Origin: CAZRGZ01 sp964599775
Lineage (GTDB): Bacteria > Patescibacteriota > Saccharimonadia > Saccharimonadales > Saccharimonadaceae
Length of the DNA: 18,836 nucleotides
Assembly: GCA_964599775.1 (NCBI GenBank)
Contig: CAZRGZ010000012.1
Span: 1 to 18,836, forward strand
Direction: 5' to 3'
A program made the translations under genes and the position numbers. Numbering within the stretch: position 1 is the stretch's first letter; every line of letters starts with the position of its first letter. Positions 12,131 to 18,836 of this stretch are shown piece by piece. The notes under the pieces are model-generated. The model was not told the DNA's origin. It saw only the letters and a list, made by a program, of their open reading frames with translations, and made no database searches.

Positions 12131-14665
12131 CTACACAATTTTTGCCATGAGCTGCTCGCGCGCAGCTTCGGCAATGTAGGCCATTTTGATACTGGCTTCA
12201 TCGGTCGTGATGGTACGTTCGTGATTGACCATGGTGACACGCAGGGTGATATTTTTGTACTGTGCGTTGGGTGGCTCATAAATATCAACTGGTGCAATAT
12301 GCCACTCGATTGTTTCATCCGCCAAGGCAGACTTGGCTACCCGGGTCACGTCGGCGTAAGTCGTTTCTGGTGTCACCTGTATACAAATATCCTGTTCAGT
12401 GCCAGGGAAACGGCTCAGTGGCTGATAATTCGCCACCCGTGATGGCTCAGCCATCAGCACTCCACGGGCATCTATTTCAAAACCAGCTGTATGTTGTGGT
12501 AGCTTAAAGCTCTTGGTGACGCTTTTTTTGAACTCACCAACGATGCCCACGGCATTGGTACCAGCATACACTGCCGCACTGCGCTTACGCTCGAAAGGCG
12601 CGATCGTCGCAGCGGCCTGTTGCCAATCGTCACCATTTGCTTGCCAGTTTTCATCGAATGGATAAAACTCTAGCGCAACATTGGTCGAAGCAAAGGCGAA
12701 CTCACATAATTTTTTGGCCTCATAGTAGGCGGCTTGGCGGTCTTTGGCGGCCTTTTCACTTGCGGCGACAACTGCGCTAAGGAGTGTTCTCTCATTAGGC
12801 ACTTCACCATTGTCATCGGTCATAAACCTTTTACTATGTACTTTATTTATTTCAAACAAAGCAAAATCTTCAAAGCGCTGCCGGATATTGCTATATACTT
12901 TGTCGAGTAAGCTTGGTATGAGAGTAAGGCGATAGTACTGCAAGTCAGGGCTTATAGCATTGGTGATTTTAAAGGCTTCATCGGCACTCTGCCCCGCCTT
13001 TTGCAACATGTCACCGTGCACGAAGCTATAAGTGAGCAGCTCATTGGCGCCAGCCCTCACCATTCGCTGGCGAAGTTGGGAAAGGTAGTGGTCGAACAAA
13101 TGCGGCTGAACGGCTTTTGCAGAACGATACGGCAGCACTGGAGCAATTTCATCAAAGCCAGTAATACGCCCGATTTCTTCGATGATATCTTCTAGAATAT
13201 GTATATCGGCACGCCAGTATGGTGGTGTCACTTTCATTTCGCCACTTGAAGTAGCATCGACCATGAATTCAACATGCTCGAGCGTATCGGTAATACTTGC
13301 CATGTCTAATTGGCTACCGAGTAAGTCATTGACGTCCTTTTCACTCACAGCCAAAGTTGGCTGGGCTTGCTCACCAGGGTACTCGCCCACTACTTCGGTC
13401 GCTCGCGTACCGCCAGCAAGTTCGCTAAACAAGCGTACGGCTTCTGCCAGCACTGGCGCGGTTTGTGGTGCTGGCTGTCCCTTCGTAAAGCGAGTGATGG
13501 CTTCGCTAAATATACCGTGACGCATCTGTGTGGTGCGCAGCCGGTAAAGGTCGAAGGTGGCGCTTTCGAGCAAAATATTTCTTGTTGTTTCATCCACCTC
13601 GGTGCTGCTGCCACCCATTGCACCAGCCAAACCGACCGGGGTGTCACCAGCACAAATCAAAATATCTTCATTGCTTAGAGCAATTTCGCGTCCATCTAGT
13701 AATTTTAGCTTCTCACCCTCACGACCTTCGCGGACGGTAATATCTGGGGCGCTAGTACTACTCACGCCGACGAATTTATCGTAATCAAAGGCATGGGTGG
13801 GCTGCCCTGTGAGTAGCATAAGATAATTGGTAATATCGACGACAGCGCTAATAGGGCGCATACCAACACGACTAAGATAACTTTGCAGCTGTAGCGGCGA
13901 AGAACGTTTGGCATCAACGTTCGCTATTGCCACCACCTGGTAACGCGCACAGATTTCCGGATTTTCAATTTTTACCGTCGGTGTTTTTATATCGGTAGAG
14001 TTGGTTTTATCACCATAGGCTGGCTCAAGCAACTTTAGCCAATCTGGTGTTGTGAACTGCTGACCCTGGATCGCGGCTACTTCACGAGCAAAGCCAACCA
14101 AGCCAAAACAATCCGGCCGGTGCGTCAGCGACTTATTTTCAATGTCGAGCAAGTAATCGTCAAGATCATATAATTTAGCGAACGATTCGCCGGGCTTTGC
14201 CTCAACATCAATTTCTAATATGCCTTCGTGATTGTCGCTAAAGCCAAGCTCACGCGCGCTTGCTAACATGCCGTTGCTTAATACGCCGCGTAATTTACGC
14301 GCATCGAGAATAAAAAGTTCTTTTTCTGTGAAGCTTGATGGTACCGTCGCCCCGGGCGGTAACCAGGCTACCAATAAACCCTCACGTACGTTTGGAGCAC
14401 CACACACCACCTGTATATAGCCGTTTTCGAGGCGTTCAACCTCTTTTTGTGCCCCGCCATCGTCAATTTGTACCACATGCAGCTTATCGGCATCTGGGTG
14501 CTTTTCTACCTTCATGACTTTTGCAACAGTCACTTCTTTATAGCGCTCGCCTAGATCAATTATTTCTTCAATTTCCACAAGCCGCGCGCCAATCAGCTCT
14601 GCTAATTCATCGACGGGGCGGTCAATGCGTGTGAATTTTTTTAGCCAGTTTACTGAAACAATCAT
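12131..14665 (-). CDS. pheT: Phenylalanine-tRNA ligase, beta subunit
   Basis: This 844-residue subunit of the (alpha-beta)2 enzyme charges tRNA-Phe. In order it shows an opening MIVSVNWLKKF, a tRNA-binding (EMAPII-like) domain at about 40-160 with HPDADKLHVVQID and CGAPNV, the B3/B4 editing region, the B5 domain, the catalytic-like core with DIIEEIGRITGFDEI, and the ferredoxin-fold anticodon-binding domain at about 750-844 (LSRFPGTEQDI). All domains are present. Its ATG shares one base with the stop of the micro-ORF (TAATG), and GGGAG just upstream can serve as ribosome-binding site. It is the last gene of the pheS-micro-ORF-pheT operon. Confidence 0.97.
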   Translation of the reverse strand: MIVSVNWLKKFTRIDRPVDELAELIGARLVEIEEIIDLGERYKEVTVAKVMKVEKHPDADKLHVVQIDDGGAQKEVERLENGYIQVVCGAPNVREGLLVAWLPPGATVPSSFTEKELFILDARKLRGVLSNGMLASARELGFSDNHEGILEIDVEAKPGESFAKLYDLDDYLLDIENKSLTHRPDCFGLVGFAREVAAIQGQQFTTPDWLKLLEPAYGDKTNSTDIKTPTVKIENPEICARYQVVAIANVDAKRSSPLQLQSYLSRVGMRPISAVVDITNYLMLLTGQPTHAFDYDKFVGVSSTSAPDITVREGREGEKLKLLDGREIALSNEDILICAGDTPVGLAGAMGGSSTEVDETTRNILLESATFDLYRLRTTQMRHGIFSEAITRFTKGQPAPQTAPVLAEAVRLFSELAGGTRATEVVGEYPGEQAQPTLAVSEKDVNDLLGSQLDMASITDTLEHVEFMVDATSSGEMKVTPPYWRADIHILEDIIEEIGRITGFDEIAPVLPYRSAKAVQPHLFDHYLSQLRQRMVRAGANELLTYSFVHGDMLQKAGQSADEAFKITNAISPDLQYYRLTLIPSLLDKVYSNIRQRFEDFALFEINKVHSKRFMTDDNGEVPNERTLLSAVVAASEKAAKDRQAAYYEAKKLCEFAFASTNVALEFYPFDENWQANGDDWQQAAATIAPFERKRSAAVYAGTNAVGIVGEFKKSVTKSFKLPQHTAGFEIDARGVLMAEPSRVANYQPLSRFPGTEQDICIQVTPETTYADVTRVAKSALADETIEWHIAPVDIYEPPNAQYKNITLRVTMVNHERTITTDEASIKMAYIAEAAREQLMAKIV

Positions 14666-14733
14666 TATTTCGTTTCTCCCGTACGTATTTCCTCTGCAAT
14701 TCGTTCGTGTAGCTCATTCAGGGCTCGACTCAT
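14665..14733 (-). CDS. 22-codon micro-ORF linking pheS and pheT
   Basis: The frame begins MSRALNELHERIAEEI and ends TGETK. Its ATG overlaps the pheS stop as ATGA (14733-14730) and its TAA overlaps the pheT start as TAATG (14667-14663). It therefore fills the pheS-pheT gap exactly, with translational-coupling overlaps at both ends, and its upstream neighbour carries GAGGAAAT as a possible ribosome-binding site. The peptide is predicted to be an amphipathic helix. Two possibilities fit: a real microprotein, or a translated relay whose only role is to carry ribosomes from pheS to pheT and keep the two subunits balanced. No related sequence is known to me. Confidence 0.5.
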   Translation of the reverse strand: MSRALNELHERIAEEIRTGETK

Positions 14734-15746
14734 TGGAATTTCCTCAAAAACTGTAATTTACCGCTCCCAAAATAGCGCGAATCTTCAATGCCATACTTTA
14801 GCATGACTAACCGCTCGATGCCGCCACCCCAAGCAAAGCCCTGGTACTTTTGTGGGTCAATATCGGCTGCTTTTAGTACATTTGGGTGGATCATGCCGCA
14901 ACCCAGCATTTCTAGCCATTCACCAGGCTTGCCGCCCAACGCTGCTGGTTTTTCAATCGCGAATTCGAGGCCAGGCTCAACAAAAGGAAAGTACCCAGGT
15001 TGAGTTTTAATTTTCAACTCCTGCTGGTAATATGCCCCAAAGAAGCTTTGCAGCGTACCAAGCATTTCAGCTAAGGTAGCGCTTTCGCTCACGTATATAC
15101 CTTCATACTGATGGAAAGTATGTCCATGTGTCGCATCAACATCCTCATTACGAAACACGCGACCGCAACTAATAGCCGCAATTGGTTCACCTGCCTCAAG
15201 TTTCATCTTGCCGCTACGTAGAATGCGATTCTGCATAGTACTGGTGTGCGCCGGCGGAATGAAGCCTTCTTCGGTTTGAAAGGTATCGTAGCCATCGCGT
15301 GCCGGGTGACCTTCGGGAAAGTTGAGCGCGCCAAACATATTCCAATCGTCATCCAGCTGGCGCGATTCGAATGCCTCGAAACCCATGCGGGTGAAGATAT
15401 CTACCACATTTTCAAGCTCTTTGGTAAGCGGATGCTGCGAACCTTGCTCGGTAGGTAAAAGGGCTGGCCGCGCTTCTGGGGGTGTATTTATTTGCCAAGG
15501 GGCAGTGACGTCAAGCGCCTTTACCGCCGCTTCTTCTTTTGCGGCTGCTTGCTCAGCAACGGCCGCTTCGAGTGCCTGCTTTAATTCATTGACCTTTTTG
15601 CCGAATAGTGCCCGCTCTTCCACCGGGAGGCTGGGAATTTGCGTATACAGCTGCTTTATTTCTGGCGCTTTTAAAATATCTTGTGGTGTTTCTAGTTCTG
15701 GAATACGCGAAAGGAGTGTTTCACGAATTGATTCGACATCTTGCAT
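14730..15746 (-). CDS. pheS: Phenylalanine-tRNA ligase, alpha subunit
   Basis: This 338-residue catalytic subunit begins with a helical coiled-coil arm (residues 1-80) that binds tRNA. The class II core follows: HPARDGYDTFQTEEGF (motif 1 region), CGRVFRNEDVDATHGHTFHQ (motif 2), and GGIERLVMLKYGIEDSRYF (motif 3). The ending LQFLRKFQ matches the family. The start has AAAGGA just upstream and a TATACT box (15761-15756) nine bases further on. It is first in the operon with pheT. No leader peptide or T-box-like structure is visible in the short gap before it. Confidence 0.97.
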   Translation of the reverse strand: MQDVESIRETLLSRIPELETPQDILKAPEIKQLYTQIPSLPVEERALFGKKVNELKQALEAAVAEQAAAKEEAAVKALDVTAPWQINTPPEARPALLPTEQGSQHPLTKELENVVDIFTRMGFEAFESRQLDDDWNMFGALNFPEGHPARDGYDTFQTEEGFIPPAHTSTMQNRILRSGKMKLEAGEPIAAISCGRVFRNEDVDATHGHTFHQYEGIYVSESATLAEMLGTLQSFFGAYYQQELKIKTQPGYFPFVEPGLEFAIEKPAALGGKPGEWLEMLGCGMIHPNVLKAADIDPQKYQGFAWGGGIERLVMLKYGIEDSRYFGSGKLQFLRKFQ

Positions 15747-15755
15747 ATTCCTTTT

Positions 15756-15761
15756 AGTATA
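15756..15761 (-). promoter_or_regulatory. -10 box of pheS
   Basis: TATACT on the minus strand, nine bases before the pheS ATG, with AAAGGA between. The -35 at 17 bases (GGCTTT) is poor. The 69-base gap before it ends the membrane-protein pair on the same strand, so some readthrough into pheS is possible. Confidence 0.45.
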
Positions 15762-15815
15762 TCAGGCTTTGCCTCAAGAAAGCCAGAGATTTTTAGGTTT
15801 CTTTCAGTTCGGCAG

Positions 15816-16664
15816 CTACTGCAGCTGGCTTTGTAGCGTTTCGCCCTCTTTCACCAAATTTGTGCGGTATGCTTCTACCTCTTTTGTGAGGTCGGTTTTG
15901 TTTAGCTTGGCAATTGTTCGCCGAGCGTCATCTATGCGTCGGTTCGCCTGTGCTTGGCTAATTTGCGGCCCTTCGAACGATGCCGCCAAGTCGCGGTACC
16001 CTTCAGCCAATTGGCGATAAGCTGCTACCAGCTCATCCCGAAGCGCTACCAATGGTTGCGGCGTTTCAGTCGTGGCAAGCTTCTCGGCAATTTCATCGAT
16101 AGTCCCCGCTACTGTTCGCGCAGACTGGGCTGTTTCTGGGGAGCGTTCTGCTAACAATTTCGTCACATCGTCATCGGTTTTTTCGATAGCATTCGAGAAC
16201 TGCAGTAACCCTGGTAAACTATCCACAAATTGCACTACTTTTTGATTATACTCATTCACCCGCTGCTCGATATCTTGGGTGGCGCGGTATAAAACACTGG
16301 TGGTTTCGGCTAAAATCACGGCGTTTAGTGATGGCTGTTCTTTGACAAACTGCTGAACCTCTTGCTGTAGCTCGGAGGTATCACGACGATTCAAAATGGC
16401 ATCGATATCAATCGCTTCCACTTCATTCGTTAAAGCCGCGAGCCGCTGAGAAGTAACATTCCTGTAGCTGTTTGCCGCACCATTCGCCCACATGAAAAGC
16501 GCAAAAAAGATAAGTGCAATAAAAATAGCAAAGCCAATTATCATGCCAATAGTTATCCAAAGCGCAGTTCGCTTCTTTTCTTCAGGCGTGGGCGGTGGTG
16601 GCGGCTGCACTTTAAAAATATCGTTCGATGATGTATCTTGTGAATTTTGTTGATTTGGAGGCAT
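15816..16664 (-). CDS. Single-pass membrane protein with a long helical outer domain
   Basis: This 282-residue protein has no assigned family. It starts with a polar, proline-rich cytoplasmic segment (five prolines at 21-25), followed by a basic KKR and one strong membrane helix at about 35-60. The remaining 220 residues are almost entirely charged amphipathic helix, typical of coiled coils or helical bundles (for example TSELQQEVQQFVKEQ and DDARRTIAKLNK), and should lie outside the membrane. There are no cysteines in the outer part and no catalytic motif. It starts three bases after the preceding small membrane-protein gene and shares its operon. A role at the cell surface or in the envelope is plausible but unproven. 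Confidence 0.85.
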   Translation of the reverse strand: MPPNQQNSQDTSSNDIFKVQPPPPPTPEEKKRTALWITIGMIIGFAIFIALIFFALFMWANGAANSYRNVTSQRLAALTNEVEAIDIDAILNRRDTSELQQEVQQFVKEQPSLNAVILAETTSVLYRATQDIEQRVNEYNQKVVQFVDSLPGLLQFSNAIEKTDDDVTKLLAERSPETAQSARTVAGTIDEIAEKLATTETPQPLVALRDELVAAYRQLAEGYRDLAASFEGPQISQAQANRRIDDARRTIAKLNKTDLTKEVEAYRTNLVKEGETLQSQLQ

Positions 16665-16667
16665 AGT

Positions 16668-16886
16668 TTAACTCATTGTCAACCAAAAAACGATTGCCAC
16701 GACAATCCCGATAAGCAAAAGGGCAAAAATAATTCCTGCGCCTTTTGTAGGAGTTGTTTTTTCGGTACTAACCGGCTCTGACTCCCCCATCTCTAGGTCG
16801 CGTGCATTCAGTTTGTCGCGGAGCTCTTCGGCAACTCGTGATTGTAGCTCGCTGCGTTTATCTGGCTGTTTTAAAAATAGTGCCAT
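16668..16886 (-). CDS. Small C-terminally anchored membrane protein
   Basis: The product has 72 residues. Residues 8-34 form a charged amphipathic helix (KQPDKRSELQSRVAEELRD), 35-48 are a flexible acidic and threonine-rich linker, and 49-70 are one very hydrophobic helix ending WLTMS at the C-terminus. The protein is thus tail-anchored with its helix in the cytoplasm. The start at 16886 is chosen because an extended -10 (TGGTATACT) lies seven bases upstream, giving a leaderless message. The longer frame from 16946 would need a start upstream of that promoter. It forms an operon with the larger membrane protein, and the two may form one complex (inference). Confidence 0.8.
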   Translation of the reverse strand: MALFLKQPDKRSELQSRVAEELRDKLNARDLEMGESEPVSTEKTTPTKGAGIIFALLLIGIVVAIVFWLTMS

Positions 16887-16893
16887 ATATTTT

Positions 16894-16902
16894 AGTATAC
16901 CA
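16894..16902 (-). promoter_or_regulatory. Extended -10 promoter, leaderless
   Basis: TGG-TATACT on the minus strand, with seven bases to the ATG at 16886. The TGn extension could make up for the missing -35. Confidence 0.6.
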
Positions 16903-16975
16903 TATGTAAAATGACAGGCTTCTACCATAATTACATCAGTATCCAACCCCGCGTTATAAGTCGCTTCACACGGGT

Positions 16976-17105
16976 CCTGTCACCCGGTCCGCCCCTAAAA
17001 ATTTTTTACTAAAGTAAAAATATTTTTTGGGTGCTGCCCCGCCGGGCGCCACCCGTAGCGAGAGTCTATGGCCGCGATACAAGGTCTACCTTCGCCATAG
17101 TGCGA
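16976..17105. other. Intergenic region with several hairpins
   Basis: The 233-base gap between the ZIP gene and the small membrane protein has no convincing gene. It holds three hairpins: CGGGT/ACCCG near 16978-16993; an AT-rich inverted repeat near 17000-17030 (TTTTTACT/AGTAAAAA) next to GGGTG-C-TGCCC/GGGCG-C-CACCC at about 17030-17055; and CTATGG/CCATAG with inner AAGGT/ACCTT at about 17068-17099. The AT-rich one may end the ZIP transcript. The others could belong to a small RNA or a decayed repeat. No RNA family is recognised. Confidence 0.35.
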
Positions 17106-17119
17106 GTAGAAAAGTGCAA

Positions 17120-17932
17120 TTACTCGTGATCATGCTCTTCACTATGCGACGACTCATGGTGCTCCTCTGGATGCGCAATATATTGGTGCGCAATAGTAGT
17201 TATTGCCGCCACAAACAACATACCAAGCACCAGTATAACCGCCTGAATATTGGCAATCTTTTTTGGCTCGGCATGGATGGTCGGAATAATATCTGATGCC
17301 GCGATATAGATAAAGAAGCCAGCGGTCAGTGCCAAAAGGACAGGTTCAGAAACAATAAAACTACCGCCGAGTCCGAACACAATCACCGCACCAACAAGCG
17401 TTGCAAGCGCACTGAGTATATTTACCAACAGAATCTTCTTCTTTTTCATGCCTTTTGCGAGCAGCAGGCCAAAATCACCCACTTCTTGCGGGATTTCATG
17501 TGCAGCCACTGCGATGGTGGTAATAATACCGGTTGCCGGGTTCACCAGGAAGGCTACACCTATTGCCATACCATCGATGAAATTATGTACGGTATCGCCA
17601 ATAACAATTAAGGCTTTCGTAGAGCGGCCACCACTCGTCTCCCCTTGATGTTCGTGATGGTGATGAAACCACTGCAAAAAACGCTCCAACAAAAAGAAAC
17701 CCACAAAGCCAAGCAACACAGTGAGCATGACCAATCTGCTATCCCCTTCAGCAAGCGCCTCAGGCAAGAGGTCTATAAAACTTGCGGCCAACAGCGCCCC
17801 AGCGGCGAAAGGGACAGCGAGTCGCTGCACCAACTTTGCGCTTAACTTGCCGTACAACAAATAAAAGCCCCCAATAAGCGATACTACTCCGCCGAGTAAG
17901 GCTGCAATAATAACCATAATCCACGTACTCAT
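17120..17932 (-). CDS. ZIP-family divalent metal transporter
   Basis: This 270-residue inner-membrane protein has about eight predicted helices. The metal-site motifs are HNFIDG (His116, Asn117, Asp120) in helix 4 and HEIPQEVGD (His145, Glu146, Glu150) in helix 5, both complete. The loop before helix 4 has a histidine run (90-93), and the C-terminus is rich in His and Glu; these are typical metal-gathering segments. The expected role is uptake of zinc or another divalent metal, with specificity not readable. ATG at 17932 lies seven bases after TATAAT (17945-17940), so the message is probably leaderless. The gene is divergent from the aquaporin. Confidence 0.94.
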   Translation of the reverse strand: MSTWIMVIIAALLGGVVSLIGGFYLLYGKLSAKLVQRLAVPFAAGALLAASFIDLLPEALAEGDSRLVMLTVLLGFVGFFLLERFLQWFHHHHEHQGETSGGRSTKALIVIGDTVHNFIDGMAIGVAFLVNPATGIITTIAVAAHEIPQEVGDFGLLLAKGMKKKKILLVNILSALATLVGAVIVFGLGGSFIVSEPVLLALTAGFFIYIAASDIIPTIHAEPKKIANIQAVILVLGMLFVAAITTIAHQYIAHPEEHHESSHSEEHDHE

Positions 17933-17939
17933 TGGTTTT

Positions 17940-17945
17940 ATTATA
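17940..17945 (-). promoter_or_regulatory. -10 box of the ZIP gene, leaderless
   Basis: Consensus TATAAT on the minus strand, with seven bases to the ATG. The -35 at 17 bases (TATGGA) is weak. Confidence 0.55.
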
Positions 17946-17978
17946 CGCCACTTATTCCCAAATCCATACTGCTTTTGC

Positions 17979-17984
17979 TATACT
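17979..17984 (+). promoter_or_regulatory. -10 box of the aquaporin gene
   Basis: TATACT at 17979-17984 with a weak -35. The leader of about 25 bases contains the ribosome-binding site AAAGGAG before ATG 18016, in contrast to the divergent leaderless ZIP gene. Confidence 0.5.
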
Positions 17985-18015
17985 GAAACTACACATAAGA
18001 ATAAAGGAGAAAAGT

Positions 18016-18786
18016 ATGGCTAAAAAAGCTAAGGCAGAAGAAGCCAGCACATCTGAAAAGTCAGCTGCGACCCCGACTGCCAAGAATACCAAAGTCTCTC
18101 CAGCGGCAATGCGCGCACCAATAGGCGCATTCTTCGCAGAGATGGTTGGTACCTTCGTACTTGCTGCCGTAGTGATTGCAGTAAGCGGCCAGCAGTTGTT
18201 TGTCATGTTTGCGCTTGTCACGATCGTGCTCATGGTAGGGCACCTTTCGGGTTCGCATGTTAACCCGGCAATTACCTTTGGTGCTTGGGTCACCCGCCAA
18301 ATCAGCGGTATCCGCGCCATTGGGTATATGATTGCCCAATTTGTCGGGGCGATGCTTGCGGTGCTCGCTTTGCAGGCATTACTCGGGGGGCAGCCCGATC
18401 AAACAAACTTCATGGGTACTGCGACCCCACCAGAGCTTTTCAAAGCCACCCCGCTAGTTGAGGGTAAGGAATGGTTTGCATTCTTTGCCGAGATAACTGG
18501 TGCAGCTATCTTCGGCTTTGCCGTTGCAGCCGCACTGAAGCACAAAGAACAGATTGCTGCAGCGTTCTCCGTTGGTGGTGGTTTGTTTGTTGGGCTGCTT
18601 ATCGGCGGTGCTACTGTCGTGCTTAACCCAGCAGTGGCTCTAGCGATTGATGCTCTCAGCTTCAGCCGCGGCTGGATGCCATTTGTAGTATACGCACTCG
18701 CTACCTTTATTGGCGCGGCGCTTGGTTTCTTGCTTTACAAAGTTATTCGCAAGGAAGTCGGCCACGATAAGGCAACCGTTTCGTAA
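18016..18786 (+). CDS. Aquaporin / major intrinsic protein, atypical selectivity filter
   Basis: The 256-residue protein has a charged, Lys/Ala-rich cytoplasmic N-terminus of about 33 residues, then six predicted membrane helices. Both pore motifs are present: HVNPAIT (NPA 83-85) and LNPAVAL (NPA 204-206). The second NPA is normally followed by arginine, which lines the aromatic/arginine filter; here it is Val207. That predicts a wider or less polar pore, so ordinary water-only selectivity is doubtful and small solutes are possible (inference). The start at 18016 is fixed by AAAGGAG and by the -10 box upstream, which rules out the longer frame from 17932. A perfect terminator follows. Confidence 0.92.
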   Translation: MAKKAKAEEASTSEKSAATPTAKNTKVSPAAMRAPIGAFFAEMVGTFVLAAVVIAVSGQQLFVMFALVTIVLMVGHLSGSHVNPAITFGAWVTRQISGIRAIGYMIAQFVGAMLAVLALQALLGGQPDQTNFMGTATPPELFKATPLVEGKEWFAFFAEITGAAIFGFAVAAALKHKEQIAAAFSVGGGLFVGLLIGGATVVLNPAVALAIDALSFSRGWMPFVVYALATFIGAALGFLLYKVIRKEVGHDKATVS

Positions 18787-18802
18787 ACGATACCTTAAGC
18801 CT

Positions 18803-18836
18803 AAAATATCCCCACCTTTAAAGGTGGGGATATTTT
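18803..18836. terminator. Perfect hairpin terminator after the aquaporin gene
   Basis: AAAATATCCCCACCTTT and its exact complement make a 17-bp palindrome ending in TATTTT at the window edge. It reads as a terminator on both strands, so a convergent gene may lie just outside. Confidence 0.85.

Noticed and set aside
15322..16020. 232-codon plus-strand frame over pheS and the membrane protein
   Set aside because: It is Ser/Cys-rich, without domain pattern or ribosome-binding site, and antisense to two well-supported genes.
1..18836. CRISPR array, tRNA or rRNA gene, insertion sequence with transposase, or prophage module
   Set aside because: No regular repeat-spacer pattern, no tRNA cloverleaf or rRNA landmark, and no transposase, integrase or phage structural gene was seen on either strand.
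1..18836. UGA-as-glycine recoding (Gracilibacteria/Absconditabacteria code)
   Set aside because: TGA is a normal stop for pheS and cassette 3, and core genes have no internal TGA.

Overview
The window looks like chromosome of a Candidatus Saccharibacteria (TM7) or closely related Patescibacteria member. This is inferred from gene content and style, not from a marker gene. Supporting signs are a transketolase split into two subunits and cotranscribed with rpiB and rpe, compact operons with 1-11 nt overlaps, several leaderless promoters, and small proline- or coiled-coil-rich membrane proteins of unknown function. The standard code fits: TAA, TAG and TGA all end genes.

Layout: 1-1450 is accessory DNA, with a GC-rich one-gene cassette followed by an AT-rich 321-codon gene with a degenerate M16-peptidase look. 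1466-4452 (minus) is the operon rpiB-rpe-transketolase N-transketolase C. 4500-5830 is a second accessory patch: two GC-rich one-gene cassettes, an AT-rich 29-codon gene remnant, and a fourth GC-rich cassette on the minus strand directly behind gap. 5849-8486 holds divergent gap and rel. 8489-9453 holds ppa-nudix. 9503-9689 is a 187-bp near-continuous palindrome. 9736-10431 is a glycerophosphodiesterase. 10458-12060 is membrane-anchored FKBP plus trxB. 12131-15746 is pheS, a 22-codon micro-ORF and pheT. 15816-16886 encodes two membrane proteins. 17120-17932 is a ZIP transporter, and 18016-18786 an unusual aquaporin closed by a perfect terminator hairpin.

The core genes make physiological sense together. 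Transketolase, Rpe and RpiB form a non-oxidative pentose-phosphate block, GAPDH serves lower glycolysis, pyrophosphatase pulls biosynthetic reactions, Rel makes and degrades (p)ppGpp, and PheST charges tRNA-Phe. GDPD, ZIP and aquaporin suggest scavenging of phospholipid head groups, metals and small solutes, as expected of a host-dependent cell.

The most unusual signal is the set of four small genes (117-386, 4583-4843, 4918-5385, 5601-5798). Their G/C-rich codon use resembles Actinobacteria or their phages. Each sits alone between an AT-rich promoter and a GC-rich terminator hairpin, on both sides of the pentose-phosphate operon. Saccharibacteria live on Actinobacteria, so gene capture from a host or a host phage is an attractive but untested explanation. 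The other items most worth checking are the 187-bp palindrome, the doubly overlapping micro-ORF between pheS and pheT, and the cassette gene whose reading frame runs through its own terminator.
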